From Microcosmobacter sp040493455 (GTDB lineage: Bacteria; Bacteroidota; Bacteroidia; Flavobacteriales; Flavobacteriaceae): a stretch of DNA of 64,000 nt. The translations under genes and the position numbers were made by a program. Of the stretch, positions 35,812 to 43,198 are shown piece after piece; position 1 is the first letter of the stretch, and every line of letters starts with the position of its first letter. Location of the stretch: the NCBI RefSeq assembly GCF_040493455.1, contig NZ_JANFDA010000005.1, positions 62,001 through 126,000 of the forward strand, read 5' to 3'. The notes under the pieces were generated by a model. The model was not told where the DNA came from. It was given only the letters and a program-made list of their open reading frames with translations, and searched no databases.

Positions 35812-36381
35812 ATGAGCCTAATAAAATTTCTTACCAGTAAAGTTTTTTTTAAACAAGTTGCTTTAGCTATTGTAGCACTTATAGTTATTTGCTTTTTAAT
35901 GTTGAAGTGGTTAAAGGCTACTACAAACCATGGAGAGTTTGTTGAGGTTCCGGATCTTAAAGGAAAAACCTTGGACGTTGTAGAGATTGAAATCAATGAT
36001 AACGACCTCCGTATGGAAGTGCAAGATTCTGCCAACTACAATCCAAAATATCCTAAGTATGCTGTTATTGAGCAATATCCTTTGGCAGGAGCAAAGGTAA
36101 AAGAAGACCGTAAGGTATATTTAATTTTGAACCCTTCAGGGTATAGAAAAGTTGCCGTACCAAATATTGTAAGACGTACTTTCCGTCAAGCTAAGCCAAC
36201 GCTCGAAGCTTTAGGGTTTAAAGTTGGAAAGATCACGTATCAGGATGATATTGGTAAAGATGAAGTACTTGCTATAAGTCATGATGGAGAGCCAATACAA
36301 GCAGGCGACGAACTGGCTTTAACGTCTACCATAGACTTGGTTTTGGGTAACGGAAACCGTCGATCTTCTAACGAACCTTAG
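35812..36381 (+). CDS. Membrane-anchored PASTA-domain protein
   Basis: A 189-residue protein. A membrane helix at ~13-29 is followed by two PASTA domains in the periplasm (~43-105, VEVPDLKGKTLDVVEIEIND; ~110-178, VAVPNIVRRTFRQAKPTLEA). PASTA domains bind peptidoglycan stem peptides or beta-lactam-like ligands, usually in kinases or penicillin-binding proteins; here they stand alone without a catalytic part. It is divergent from ddl and one base ahead of an rluD-type gene. A wall-sensing or scaffold role is inferred. Confidence 0.88.
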   Translation: MSLIKFLTSKVFFKQVALAIVALIVICFLMLKWLKATTNHGEFVEVPDLKGKTLDVVEIEINDNDLRMEVQDSANYNPKYPKYAVIEQYPLAGAKVKEDRKVYLILNPSGYRKVAVPNIVRRTFRQAKPTLEALGFKVGKITYQDDIGKDEVLAISHDGEPIQAGDELALTSTIDLVLGNGNRRSSNEP

Positions 36382-36382
36382 T

Positions 36383-37408
36383 ATGGAAGATCAATCGATA
36401 AATCCAGATGATCTTTACGAACACTATTCTTTTGTTGCCGAAAAAGGGCAGCAACCACTTCGTATAGATAAATACTTAATGAACTTTATTGAGAATGCGA
36501 CCCGAAATAAGATTCAGGCTGCAGCTAAGAGTGGAAATATCTTTGTGAATGATGTTCCTGTTAAGTCCAATTACAAGGTCAAAGCCAATGATGTTATAAG
36601 AGTATTGTTCGAACATCCACCGCACGAATATCTCTTGGTTGGAGAAGACATACCCATCGATATTGTATATGAAGATGATGATTTGTTGGTAGTGAATAAG
36701 CCAGCAGGCATGGTGGTGCATCCTGGACATGGAAACTATTCAGGTACATTAATAAATGGATTGATTTTTCATTTTGAAAATTTGCCAAAGAATTCTAGTG
36801 ACAGACCAGGATTGGTACATCGTATCGATAAGGATACCAGTGGATTATTGGTTGTTGCTAAGACTGAAGATGCTATGAATCATCTGTCTAATCAGTTTGC
36901 TGAGAAAACCAGTGAGCGCGAATATGTTGCTTTGGTTTGGGGAAATGTAGATGAAGAGCAAGGTACAGTTGAAGGTAATATAGGCAGGCATCCAAAAAAC
37001 CGATTACAGAATACAGTTTTTGAAGGCGATGATGCCTATAAAGGGAAACCTGCAGTAACGCATTATAAGGTCTTAGAACGTTTTGGTTATGTAACCCTTG
37101 TGTCATGTAGATTAGAAACTGGTCGTACACATCAAATCCGTGTCCATATGAAACATATCGGACACACACTCTTTAATGACGAACGCTATGGAGGTGAAAA
37201 AATATTGAAAGGCACTACCTTTTCTAAATACAAGCAATTTGTGGAGAACTGCTTCAAGATTTTGCCGAGACAAGCATTACATGCTAAGACCTTAGGATTT
37301 GAACATCCGAGTACTGGGAAATGGATGTCATTTACTTCTGAATTACCTGAAGATATCCAAAATTGCATTGCCAAGTGGCGCGATTACGCCAAGCACCAAA
37401 GCTTATAG
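36383..37408 (+). CDS. RluA-family pseudouridine synthase (RluD-like)
   Basis: A 341-residue enzyme that converts uridines in 23S rRNA to pseudouridine. An N-terminal S4 RNA-binding domain (~26-90, RIDKYLMNFIENATRNKIQA) precedes the synthase domain. The catalytic Asp is in HRIDKDTSGLLVVAKT, and the TGRTHQIRVHMKHIGHTL motif is clear. The architecture fits RluD (helix 69 of 23S rRNA), but RluC-like targets cannot be excluded. It starts one base after the PASTA gene stop. Confidence 0.93.
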   Translation: MEDQSINPDDLYEHYSFVAEKGQQPLRIDKYLMNFIENATRNKIQAAAKSGNIFVNDVPVKSNYKVKANDVIRVLFEHPPHEYLLVGEDIPIDIVYEDDDLLVVNKPAGMVVHPGHGNYSGTLINGLIFHFENLPKNSSDRPGLVHRIDKDTSGLLVVAKTEDAMNHLSNQFAEKTSEREYVALVWGNVDEEQGTVEGNIGRHPKNRLQNTVFEGDDAYKGKPAVTHYKVLERFGYVTLVSCRLETGRTHQIRVHMKHIGHTLFNDERYGGEKILKGTTFSKYKQFVENCFKILPRQALHAKTLGFEHPSTGKWMSFTSELPEDIQNCIAKWRDYAKHQSL

Positions 37409-37472
37409 TTTTTATTGATAATAGTATTGGTTTTTAAAGATGCTATCTATATGTAATCTCTTCTTATTCCTT

Positions 37473-37480
37473 TAATTTTG
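37473..37480 (+). promoter_or_regulatory. Putative -7 promoter element directly before a VOC gene
   Basis: TAATTTTG (TAnnTTTG) ends only four bases before the ATG at 37485. If used, transcription would begin at about the start codon. No -33 TTG at a suitable distance was found. Confidence 0.4.
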
Positions 37481-37484
37481 GAAT

Positions 37485-38138
37485 ATGAGAATTGAAGAAG
37501 TCACGCTTTTTACAAACAATATCAAAGCCCAAAAGCATTTTTATGCAGAGGTTTTAGGTTTAGAACAACTAGTTGATGAACCTCACATGATAGCGTTTAA
37601 AATTGGAGAAAGCGTACTTTCATTTCAATATAAATCATCGTTTAAGCCATCTCATTTAGCATTCAACATACCTTCGTATCAAGAAGAAGAAGCTTTAAAG
37701 TGGCTCGAGCAACGTGTAGAGATTTTGGATTTTGAAGGACAAAAGATTTCAGACTTTGTCAATTGGAATGCCAAGGCAATGTATTTCTATGATAGTGATA
37801 ATAATATTTTAGAATTTATTGCTAGAAGAAATTTGAATATTGAAAATGATGTCGAGTTTTCTTCGTCTTCATTAGTGTCGATAAGTGAAATGGCGATTGC
37901 GACTAATGATATAGAGAGTTTGTATCAGCAGATTAATCGTATACAATCAATACCAATTTTTTACGGAGATTTTGATAGGTTTTGTGCCGTAGGAAATGAT
38001 GAAGGATTATTTATTCTCATAGATAAAGCAAAGAAGACGTGGTATCCAACACTAGAGGAGGCGTTTACTTCGGACTTTATAATCAAAGGCGATTACAACT
38101 TTAGCTTTATAAATGGTAAATTACAGGAAATGAATTAA
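37485..38138 (+). CDS. VOC-superfamily (glyoxalase-like) protein, two modules
   Basis: A 217-residue protein with two VOC-like halves. The N-terminal one is MRIEEVTLFTNNIKAQKHFY with a metal-binding type end DSDNNILEFIARR. The second begins near residue 130 (VSISEMAIATNDIESLYQQI). VOC proteins include glyoxalases, dioxygenases and antibiotic-binding proteins; the reaction here is unknown. A separate VOC gene follows after 24 bp. Confidence 0.85.
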   Translation: MRIEEVTLFTNNIKAQKHFYAEVLGLEQLVDEPHMIAFKIGESVLSFQYKSSFKPSHLAFNIPSYQEEEALKWLEQRVEILDFEGQKISDFVNWNAKAMYFYDSDNNILEFIARRNLNIENDVEFSSSSLVSISEMAIATNDIESLYQQINRIQSIPIFYGDFDRFCAVGNDEGLFILIDKAKKTWYPTLEEAFTSDFIIKGDYNFSFINGKLQEMN

Positions 38139-38162
38139 TTTAGTTGACGTAATTTTCTAAGC

Positions 38163-38531
38163 ATGAAGTACCATAGTTTAGTCCCAATGTTGTATACCAA
38201 TGATATCGATGAAACAGTAAAGTTTTACGAAACACATTTAGGGTTTGCCTGCGATGATAAAGATGATGATTGGGGTTGGGCTTCAATATCCAAAGATGGT
38301 GTTAGACTAATGGTTACCAAACCTAACGAACATCTAGATTTTGATAAACCTGAGTTTACGGGCTCTTTTTATATCAAAACCTCGCACGTAGATGCGTTGT
38401 GGCAATCTGTAAAAGATAGTGTTGAGGTTTGCTACGCAATAGATAATTTTGAATGGAATATGCGAGAGTTTGCTATCTATGACAATAATGGTTATGTGAT
38501 TCAATTTGGAGAAGAACTATCGCTTAATTAA
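38163..38531 (+). CDS. VOC-superfamily protein (bleomycin-resistance/glyoxalase fold)
   Basis: A 122-residue single VOC module: VPMLYTNDIDETVKFYETHL at the start and IYDNNGYVIQFGEEL at the end. These small proteins often bind a metal or a drug as dimers. It lies in a probable operon between a two-module VOC gene and yaaA (20 bp). Substrate unknown. Confidence 0.87.
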   Translation: MKYHSLVPMLYTNDIDETVKFYETHLGFACDDKDDDWGWASISKDGVRLMVTKPNEHLDFDKPEFTGSFYIKTSHVDALWQSVKDSVEVCYAIDNFEWNMREFAIYDNNGYVIQFGEELSLN

Positions 38532-38551
38532 TAAAAAAAGAATTGTAGAAT

Positions 38552-39310
38552 ATGAAACTAGTATTATCACCAGCTAAGTCGCTGAATTTTGAAAGCGAGT
38601 TACCAACAAACATAAATACAGAAGCATGCTTTCTTGGTGAAGCAGAACGCTTGAACAAATTACTAAAAAAGAAGTCGGCCAGAAGTTTGTCGAAGTTGAT
38701 GAAAATTTCTGATGCCTTAGGGCAACTCAATTACGAACGCAATCAGGAGTGGAGTTTACCATTTACACCAGATAATGCTAGGCAAGCGGTATATGCTTTT
38801 AGTGGTGACGTGTATAGAGGGTTGGATGTATATAATTTGTCCGATGATAAACTGGATAAGCTGCAAGATACTGTGAGAATCATTTCTGGGTTGTATGGTC
38901 TGTTGAAGCCAATGGATTTAATTCAACCTTATCGTTTAGAGATGGGTACAAAATTCCCTGTTGGTAAAAACAAGAATCTATACGAATTCTGGAAAGCTAA
39001 AGTTACTAGTGCGCTCAATGATGAGTTAGCAGAAGATGAGGTATTCTTAAATCTAGCCAGTAACGAATACTTCAAAGCAATCGATACCAAAGCTTTAAAA
39101 GTTCCTGTGGTATCAGCAAACTTTAAAGATCTTAAAAACGGCGAGTACAAAACCATCATGACCTTTGCTAAACTAGCTCGTGGTTATATGACACGCTATA
39201 TTTTAGATACCAATGCCAATACCTTGGACGATATCAAAGGCTTTAACTATGAAGGTTATGGCTTTAGTGAGGCTTTGTCTACTGAGACTGAATTGGTGTT
39301 TATAAGATAG
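38552..39310 (+). CDS. yaaA: Peroxide stress protein YaaA
   Basis: A 252-residue member of the YaaA/DUF328 family, which in E. coli limits intracellular free iron and protects DNA under peroxide stress. Hallmarks are the N-terminal LSPAKSLNFE, the central AVYAFSGDVYRGLD, ISGLYGLLKPMDLIQPYRLE and NLASNEYFKA. Length is usual. It closes a short run of genes with two VOC proteins. Confidence 0.95.
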   Translation: MKLVLSPAKSLNFESELPTNINTEACFLGEAERLNKLLKKKSARSLSKLMKISDALGQLNYERNQEWSLPFTPDNARQAVYAFSGDVYRGLDVYNLSDDKLDKLQDTVRIISGLYGLLKPMDLIQPYRLEMGTKFPVGKNKNLYEFWKAKVTSALNDELAEDEVFLNLASNEYFKAIDTKALKVPVVSANFKDLKNGEYKTIMTFAKLARGYMTRYILDTNANTLDDIKGFNYEGYGFSEALSTETELVFIR

Positions 39311-39323
39311 TTGTTGTTAATTA

Positions 39324-39578
39324 ATGAGAAACTTGAATTTCGATATAAGCCCAGAAATCGAAAAAATACTTAATTCGGAAATTGATAATGGGAATAGTAT
39401 TTTTGAATCTAATATGGAATATCCCGATAAAGGGTTTGTTTTGATTATAATGAATAAGCCTTTTTACAAAAAATATTCAGTTAAAAAATTAGAGTATAGA
39501 AGTTTAAATGATCCTCATTATTGGAAAGAGGAATATCATGATAAAGCTCTAAAACAAACTATAGCTTGTAAGTTCTAA
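39324..39578 (+). CDS. Small hypothetical protein
   Basis: An 84-residue protein, 13 bp after yaaA on the same strand. It is hydrophilic with many Asn, Glu and Lys (FDISPEIEKILNSEIDNGNS; SLNDPHYWKEEYHDKAL), without signal peptide or membrane segment. I do not recognise a family. It looks like a real gene by start position and lack of an overlapping gene, but this is not certain. Confidence 0.55.
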   Translation: MRNLNFDISPEIEKILNSEIDNGNSIFESNMEYPDKGFVLIIMNKPFYKKYSVKKLEYRSLNDPHYWKEEYHDKALKQTIACKF

Positions 39579-39629
39579 TTGATAAAATAAATTAATAACC
39601 TCGGTCGGTGTGTACATTCAATAAAAACA

Positions 39630-40004
39630 TCAAACCCTCCAAGGCGGATTCTTTCGGTTTACACCAGCTTTAAAAAGAATAATCTTATTTCCATCATAAT
39701 CTTCTAGATGTGCTTCGCGCCAAAGCCAGGATTGGTCCGTTGGGAGCAAGGTAAACGATAACCCTTTAGCTTTCAGGCTTTCTACAGTAATATCTAGATT
39801 ATCATCTTCAAAATAAAGGATAATGCCATCACCTTTTGGTAATTCATCTACCTTGTGTATCGATAAGGTGCTATCCCCATCAATACACTCAAAACGTACA
39901 TATCTTGGGAGTGCGTCCACAATGAGACGCAATCCCAAGAGTTTATAAAATCCTACTGCCTTTTCAACATCTATCGATGGAATGGTAACTTGATTTAGAT
40001 TCAT
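39630..40004 (-). CDS. VOC-superfamily protein coupled to the MFS exporter
   Basis: A 124-residue VOC module: LNQVTIPSIDVEKAVGFYKL at the start, REAHLEDYDGNKIILFKAG near the end. Such proteins include bleomycin- and fosfomycin-binding or modifying enzymes as well as glyoxalases. Its ATG overlaps the stop of the MFS gene by four bases (ATGA), so it is translated with the exporter. Together with the attenuator upstream this suggests a shared detoxification role, which is inference. Confidence 0.86.
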   Translation of the reverse strand: MNLNQVTIPSIDVEKAVGFYKLLGLRLIVDALPRYVRFECIDGDSTLSIHKVDELPKGDGIILYFEDDNLDITVESLKAKGLSFTLLPTDQSWLWREAHLEDYDGNKIILFKAGVNRKNPPWRV

Positions 40005-41212
40005 GTGTTTTCTCCAGTTATATTAAGTTGCCTTTTCAAAAACATTATTAATAGTACACAAACGACTGAAACACCTGTAATAATATACCAAGTATTATCA
40101 AAACCTACAGCATTTACGGTTTGCATCCCTAAGTTATGACCAATAATATGAGATATGGAGAACGAAATGGTATAGTACGCCATATATTCTCCCATTTTCC
40201 CTTTCTTAGAGAGGTCAATAACTAATGCATTCGAAAATGGAAACGCAATCATTTCACCTATAGTCATTAACAACATTCCTACGACTAGAATCCCAACCCA
40301 GCCTGTTAAGTTTAGGATTAAGAAACTCAACCCTGTCAATATTGCTCCAAAGAGAATTAACCCAGCTTTTGAGTAGGTCTTATTCTCTAACCAACTAATT
40401 AAAGGCATTTCCAGAGCAAAAATTATGAATCCATTTAAGCCTAGGAGCAACCCAATTTCTAATTCATTTAAAGCATGCACATCTTTATAATACAAAGGCA
40501 TTGTTGAGAAATACTGCAAGAATGCAATACCAAACAATATCATTGAGAAAAAGAATATCCAAAACGCTTTGTCTTTGAATATCGATTGCGGATTTTCATT
40601 AACTACCGAATCTTGTACTTTGGCTTTCTTAGGATGTAGTACTCTAATCAATACAAGAGTAGCTAGAATACAGGTGATACCATCTACCCAAAATAAGCCA
40701 CTATAGCTTAGTGTAGTAATGATTAATCCACCAACAGCAGGTCCAGCCGAAAACCCAAGGTTTATCGCGAGTCGTATCAGTGTTACAGAACGCGTTTTGT
40801 TTTCGGGTTTGCTATAAGCGCTCATCGCCACAAAGATTGCAGGTCTAAACATATCTGCTACGAGCATTACCACAAAGATGCCGATACACATCAGCTCAAA
40901 AGTGTCTAGAAACTGAAGTCCTATGAACAAAAATCCGGTGGTCAATAAGCTACGTACCATAACTTTGTAATAACCGATTTTGTCAGTCAGTTTGCCTCCA
41001 AGCCACGACCCAGCTACAGACCCTAAACCAAAGGCACTCATGACCCATCCTACATCTGTTAACGTAAAGTCTAAATCTTTTGTGAGGTAAAGCGACAAAA
41101 AAGGTATAACCATTGTGCCTGCTCTATTGATAAGTGTAATCAGCGCAAGCCACCATACCTCTTTAGATAGCCCTCTAAAAGTATCTATATAAATATTAAA
41201 TAATCGTTTCAT
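40001..41212 (-). CDS. MFS drug-exporter-like transporter
   Basis: A 403-residue inner-membrane protein with about 12 hydrophobic segments. The first loop carries the MFS signature GSWLGGKLTDKIGYYKVMVR (G-x3-D-x2-G-R/K type). Family pattern in the second half (IGLLLGLNGFIIFALEMPLI) fits the MdtH/YfcJ type of drug exporter. No soluble domain is present. It is the first coding gene of an operon with a VOC protein, but is preceded by a leader ORF and a strong terminator (see 41312 and 41254), so its expression is probably conditional. The exported compound is unknown. Confidence 0.9.
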   Translation of the reverse strand: MKRLFNIYIDTFRGLSKEVWWLALITLINRAGTMVIPFLSLYLTKDLDFTLTDVGWVMSAFGLGSVAGSWLGGKLTDKIGYYKVMVRSLLTTGFLFIGLQFLDTFELMCIGIFVVMLVADMFRPAIFVAMSAYSKPENKTRSVTLIRLAINLGFSAGPAVGGLIITTLSYSGLFWVDGITCILATLVLIRVLHPKKAKVQDSVVNENPQSIFKDKAFWIFFFSMILFGIAFLQYFSTMPLYYKDVHALNELEIGLLLGLNGFIIFALEMPLISWLENKTYSKAGLILFGAILTGLSFLILNLTGWVGILVVGMLLMTIGEMIAFPFSNALVIDLSKKGKMGEYMAYYTISFSISHIIGHNLGMQTVNAVGFDNTWYIITGVSVVCVLLIMFLKRQLNITGENT

Positions 41213-41253
41213 TGGTTGATTGATTAAATTGTTGTTGATTACTGATTTAAAAT

Positions 41254-41283
41254 AAAAAAGTCCGGCTGCAAAGCCGGACTTTT
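41254..41283 (-). terminator. Attenuator terminator before the MFS gene
   Basis: A perfect 12-bp stem on the minus strand (AAAAGTCCGGCT, loop TTGC, AGCCGGACTTTT) runs into TTTTTTATTTT. It lies after the leader ORF and 42 bp before the MFS start codon, inside the transcript, so it should block MFS expression unless prevented. Its 5' arm can pair instead with codons 17-20 of the leader ORF. Confidence 0.85.
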
Positions 41284-41311
41284 AATATTGTTTGATTCTA
41301 TATCTATATCA

Positions 41312-41383
41312 TCATAACATATAACAAGTCCAGCCGCTATGTTTAACGGTAGAGCATTGTGTATATCTTACGATGTTTTGCAT
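41312..41383 (-). CDS. Putative 23-residue leader peptide of the MFS operon
   Basis: The frame from ATG at 41383 to TGA at 41312-41314 encodes MQNIVRYTQCSTVKHSGWTC followed by YML. It lies between a TAnnTTTG promoter element and an intrinsic terminator, 28 bp before the terminator stem. Minus-strand bases 41334-41326 (GCTGGACTT, in codons Gly17-Cys20) can pair with the terminator 5' arm (AAGTCCGGC, 41281-41273), eight Watson-Crick pairs and one G-U. Ribosome stalling before codon ~15 would leave this antiterminator free; a ribosome reaching the stop would cover it and let the terminator form. There is no run of one amino acid, so drug-induced stalling is more likely than amino acid sensing. 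Translation is inferred. Confidence 0.65.
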   Translation of the reverse strand: MQNIVRYTQCSTVKHSGWTCYML

Positions 41384-41402
41384 TTTTGTTTTTATTTCAC
41401 AC

Positions 41403-41410
41403 CAAAACTA
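41403..41410 (-). promoter_or_regulatory. Putative -7 promoter element of the leader/MFS transcript
   Basis: On the minus strand TAGTTTTG (TAnnTTTG) lies 19 bp before the leader ATG. A -33 TTG at 17-23 bp is not seen. Confidence 0.5.
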
Positions 41411-41430
41411 TGTAAAATTTCTTTAAGTTG

Positions 41431-41438
41431 TATTTTTG
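41431..41438 (+). promoter_or_regulatory. Putative -7 promoter element of the DUF1684 gene
   Basis: TATTTTTG (TAnnTTTG) lies 19 bp before the ATG at 41458, back to back with the promoter of the MFS leader on the other strand. Confidence 0.45.
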
Positions 41439-41457
41439 AACGACCAAATTTTTCAAA

Positions 41458-42060
41458 ATGAAACGATTTCTTATACTTTTCTTGTCAATAACTACGCTGA
41501 GCTGTGCTCAGGAAAAGACAGCTTTACTTGGCGAAACTGAATGGCAACGCGAAATGAATGCCAACTTTAAAGATGCTTCGACATCGCCTTTAACAGAGAA
41601 GGGGCTGAGAAAGTTTAAGGGGTTAGCGTTTTTCAAATTTGATTCGTCTTATGTGGTTAAAGCAAAGCTGAAATTAACTCCAGATGCAAAACCATTCAAT
41701 ATGAAAACCACTACGGGCCGAGAGCCAATCTATAGAGTTTATGCCATAGCTACTTTTGAACTCAATGGCGACACACATCAGCTTAATGTTTATCAAAACT
41801 TAGGATTGATGCAACAAGAGGAATATAAGGACTACTTGTTTATTCCATTTTTAGACGATACCAATGGTGAAACCACCTATGGAGGAGGTCGCTATGTGGA
41901 AGGCAGCTTACCCGAAGGAGATATTTTGGTTATCAATTTTAACGAAGCTTATAACCCTTACTGTGCTTATAGTGATCGTTATTCGTGTCCAATTGTACCT
42001 CGAGTTAATTATGTAAAAACTTCAGTTGAAGCTGGCGTAAAGGCTTATAAAAAGCCTTGA
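41458..42060 (+). CDS. DUF1684 lipoprotein
   Basis: A 200-residue lipoprotein: signal peptide with a lipobox (LSCAQ, Cys16). The DUF1684 domain shows its hallmark C-terminal pattern NEAYNPYCAYSDRYSCPIVP and the central GGGRYVEG. Family function is unknown; the conserved Cys, Tyr and Asn residues may form a small-molecule site. It is divergent from the MFS operon and its stop abuts that of oxyR on the other strand. Confidence 0.88.
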   Translation: MKRFLILFLSITTLSCAQEKTALLGETEWQREMNANFKDASTSPLTEKGLRKFKGLAFFKFDSSYVVKAKLKLTPDAKPFNMKTTTGREPIYRVYAIATFELNGDTHQLNVYQNLGLMQQEEYKDYLFIPFLDDTNGETTYGGGRYVEGSLPEGDILVINFNEAYNPYCAYSDRYSCPIVPRVNYVKTSVEAGVKAYKKP

Positions 42061-42999
42061 TTATTTAGCCAAAGGACTAATAATTTCCACATTAGAGAAC
42101 GCAATCGCTCCTCTTATTATTCCTGAGATTTCATTGTACATCGCATCGATGATGTGCATCTTTAATTCACTTTTGTGATGAATGATGCTCACTTCTCTAG
42201 CTGGTGAAGGCTCTTTGAAGTGTCTCAGGTTAGGATTCAGTTTTTCTTTAATATCCAAAGTGTGTAAGTAAGGCAGCAAGGTCATACCAAGCCCTTCGTT
42301 AGATAGCTTTATTAAAGTCTCTATACTACCACTTTCTAATTGAAAATGGTCATCCATTTGGTCTTTAAAGACTTTGCATAAGTTGATGACACCATCTCTA
42401 AAACAGTGACCATCTTCAAGAAGAAGCATGTCTTCTATGTCTAGGTCACTAGTTTCAATAATCTTTTTGTCTTTCAAACGATGATTATTTGGTACATAAG
42501 CCACAAAAGGTTCATAGTATAGCACACGCTCTTTTATAGATTCATTTTCTAAAGGTGTGGCAGCAATAGCTGCATCGAGATGTCCTTCGTTAATACGATC
42601 TATGATTTCTTCAGTCGTTAGCTCTTCAATTTTAAGCTTTACCTTAGGATACTTTTTGATAAAGTTTTTGAGGAACATTGGTAACAATGTTGGCATTATC
42701 GTTGGAATGATTCCTAGTTTGAATTCACCACCAATAAACCCCTTTTGTTGATCTACAATGTCTTGAATGCGATCCGCTTCATTGACAATGTTTCTAGCCT
42801 GATTCACGATCTTTTTACCTACATCTGTAAGCTCGATTGGTTTTTTTGAACGATCAAAGATGAGTACGTCTAGTTGATCTTCTAGTTTTTGAACTTGCGT
42901 ACTAAGTGTGGGTTGTGTAACAAAACAGTGCTCAGCCGCTTTTGTAAAGTTTTTGTGCTCTGCAATTGCTAATACATATTGAAGTTGGGTAATTGTCAT
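42061..42999 (-). CDS. oxyR: OxyR-type LysR peroxide regulator
   Basis: A 312-residue LysR-family activator. The N-terminal winged helix is MTITQLQYVLAIAEHKNFTK and onward. The sensor domain holds the OxyR redox signature LEDGHCFRDGVINLC. Its two cysteines fall at residues 199 and 208, the same numbers as in E. coli OxyR, where hydrogen peroxide forms a disulphide between them. It should activate antioxidant genes; none such adjoins, though yaaA lies ~3 kb away. A palindrome 45 bp upstream may be its own binding site. Confidence 0.93.
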   Translation of the reverse strand: MTITQLQYVLAIAEHKNFTKAAEHCFVTQPTLSTQVQKLEDQLDVLIFDRSKKPIELTDVGKKIVNQARNIVNEADRIQDIVDQQKGFIGGEFKLGIIPTIMPTLLPMFLKNFIKKYPKVKLKIEELTTEEIIDRINEGHLDAAIAATPLENESIKERVLYYEPFVAYVPNNHRLKDKKIIETSDLDIEDMLLLEDGHCFRDGVINLCKVFKDQMDDHFQLESGSIETLIKLSNEGLGMTLLPYLHTLDIKEKLNPNLRHFKEPSPAREVSIIHHKSELKMHIIDAMYNEISGIIRGAIAFSNVEIISPLAK

Positions 43000-43043
43000 T
43001 TGTATTTGTTTAGGCTATAAAATTACAAAAAACCATTCAAAAT

Positions 43044-43063
43044 ATCTATAGTAAAGCATAGAT
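43044..43063 (-). promoter_or_regulatory. Palindrome upstream of oxyR
   Basis: ATCTAT and ATAGAT with 8 bp between (43044-43063) lie 45-64 bp before the oxyR ATG, where a LysR regulator binds its own promoter. The inner CTAT...ATAG halves resemble parts of OxyR sites, but spacing is one base longer than in the E. coli consensus. Confidence 0.4.
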
Positions 43064-43103
43064 AAGCGTTAATCTAATATTGAAGAAAACTATATTGCAC
43101 AAA

Positions 43104-43134
43104 AAAACCTTCAGGCCCTAACCCTGAAGGTTTT
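43104..43134 (-). terminator. Terminator of the Kazal-like lipoprotein gene
   Basis: A 12-bp stem AAAACCTTCAGG / CCTGAAGGTTTT with a 7-nt loop is followed on the minus strand by further T. It lies 65 bp after the lipoprotein stop codon. Confidence 0.85.
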
Positions 43135-43198
43135 TGTCTAGTTAATAGTAGGCTATTAACCAATTAATTCAACCAATTTTCAAATGTATTGTGGTCTA

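Noticed and set aside
37485..40004. Three VOC genes as a resistance cluster
   Set aside because: The first two are with yaaA on the other strand and show no link to the MFS operon; only the third is coupled to the exporter.
43104..43134. Hairpin before oxyR as a second attenuator
   Set aside because: It lies 65 bp after the Kazal-like gene stop with a T run in that direction, and no short ORF precedes it; it is best read as an ordinary terminator.
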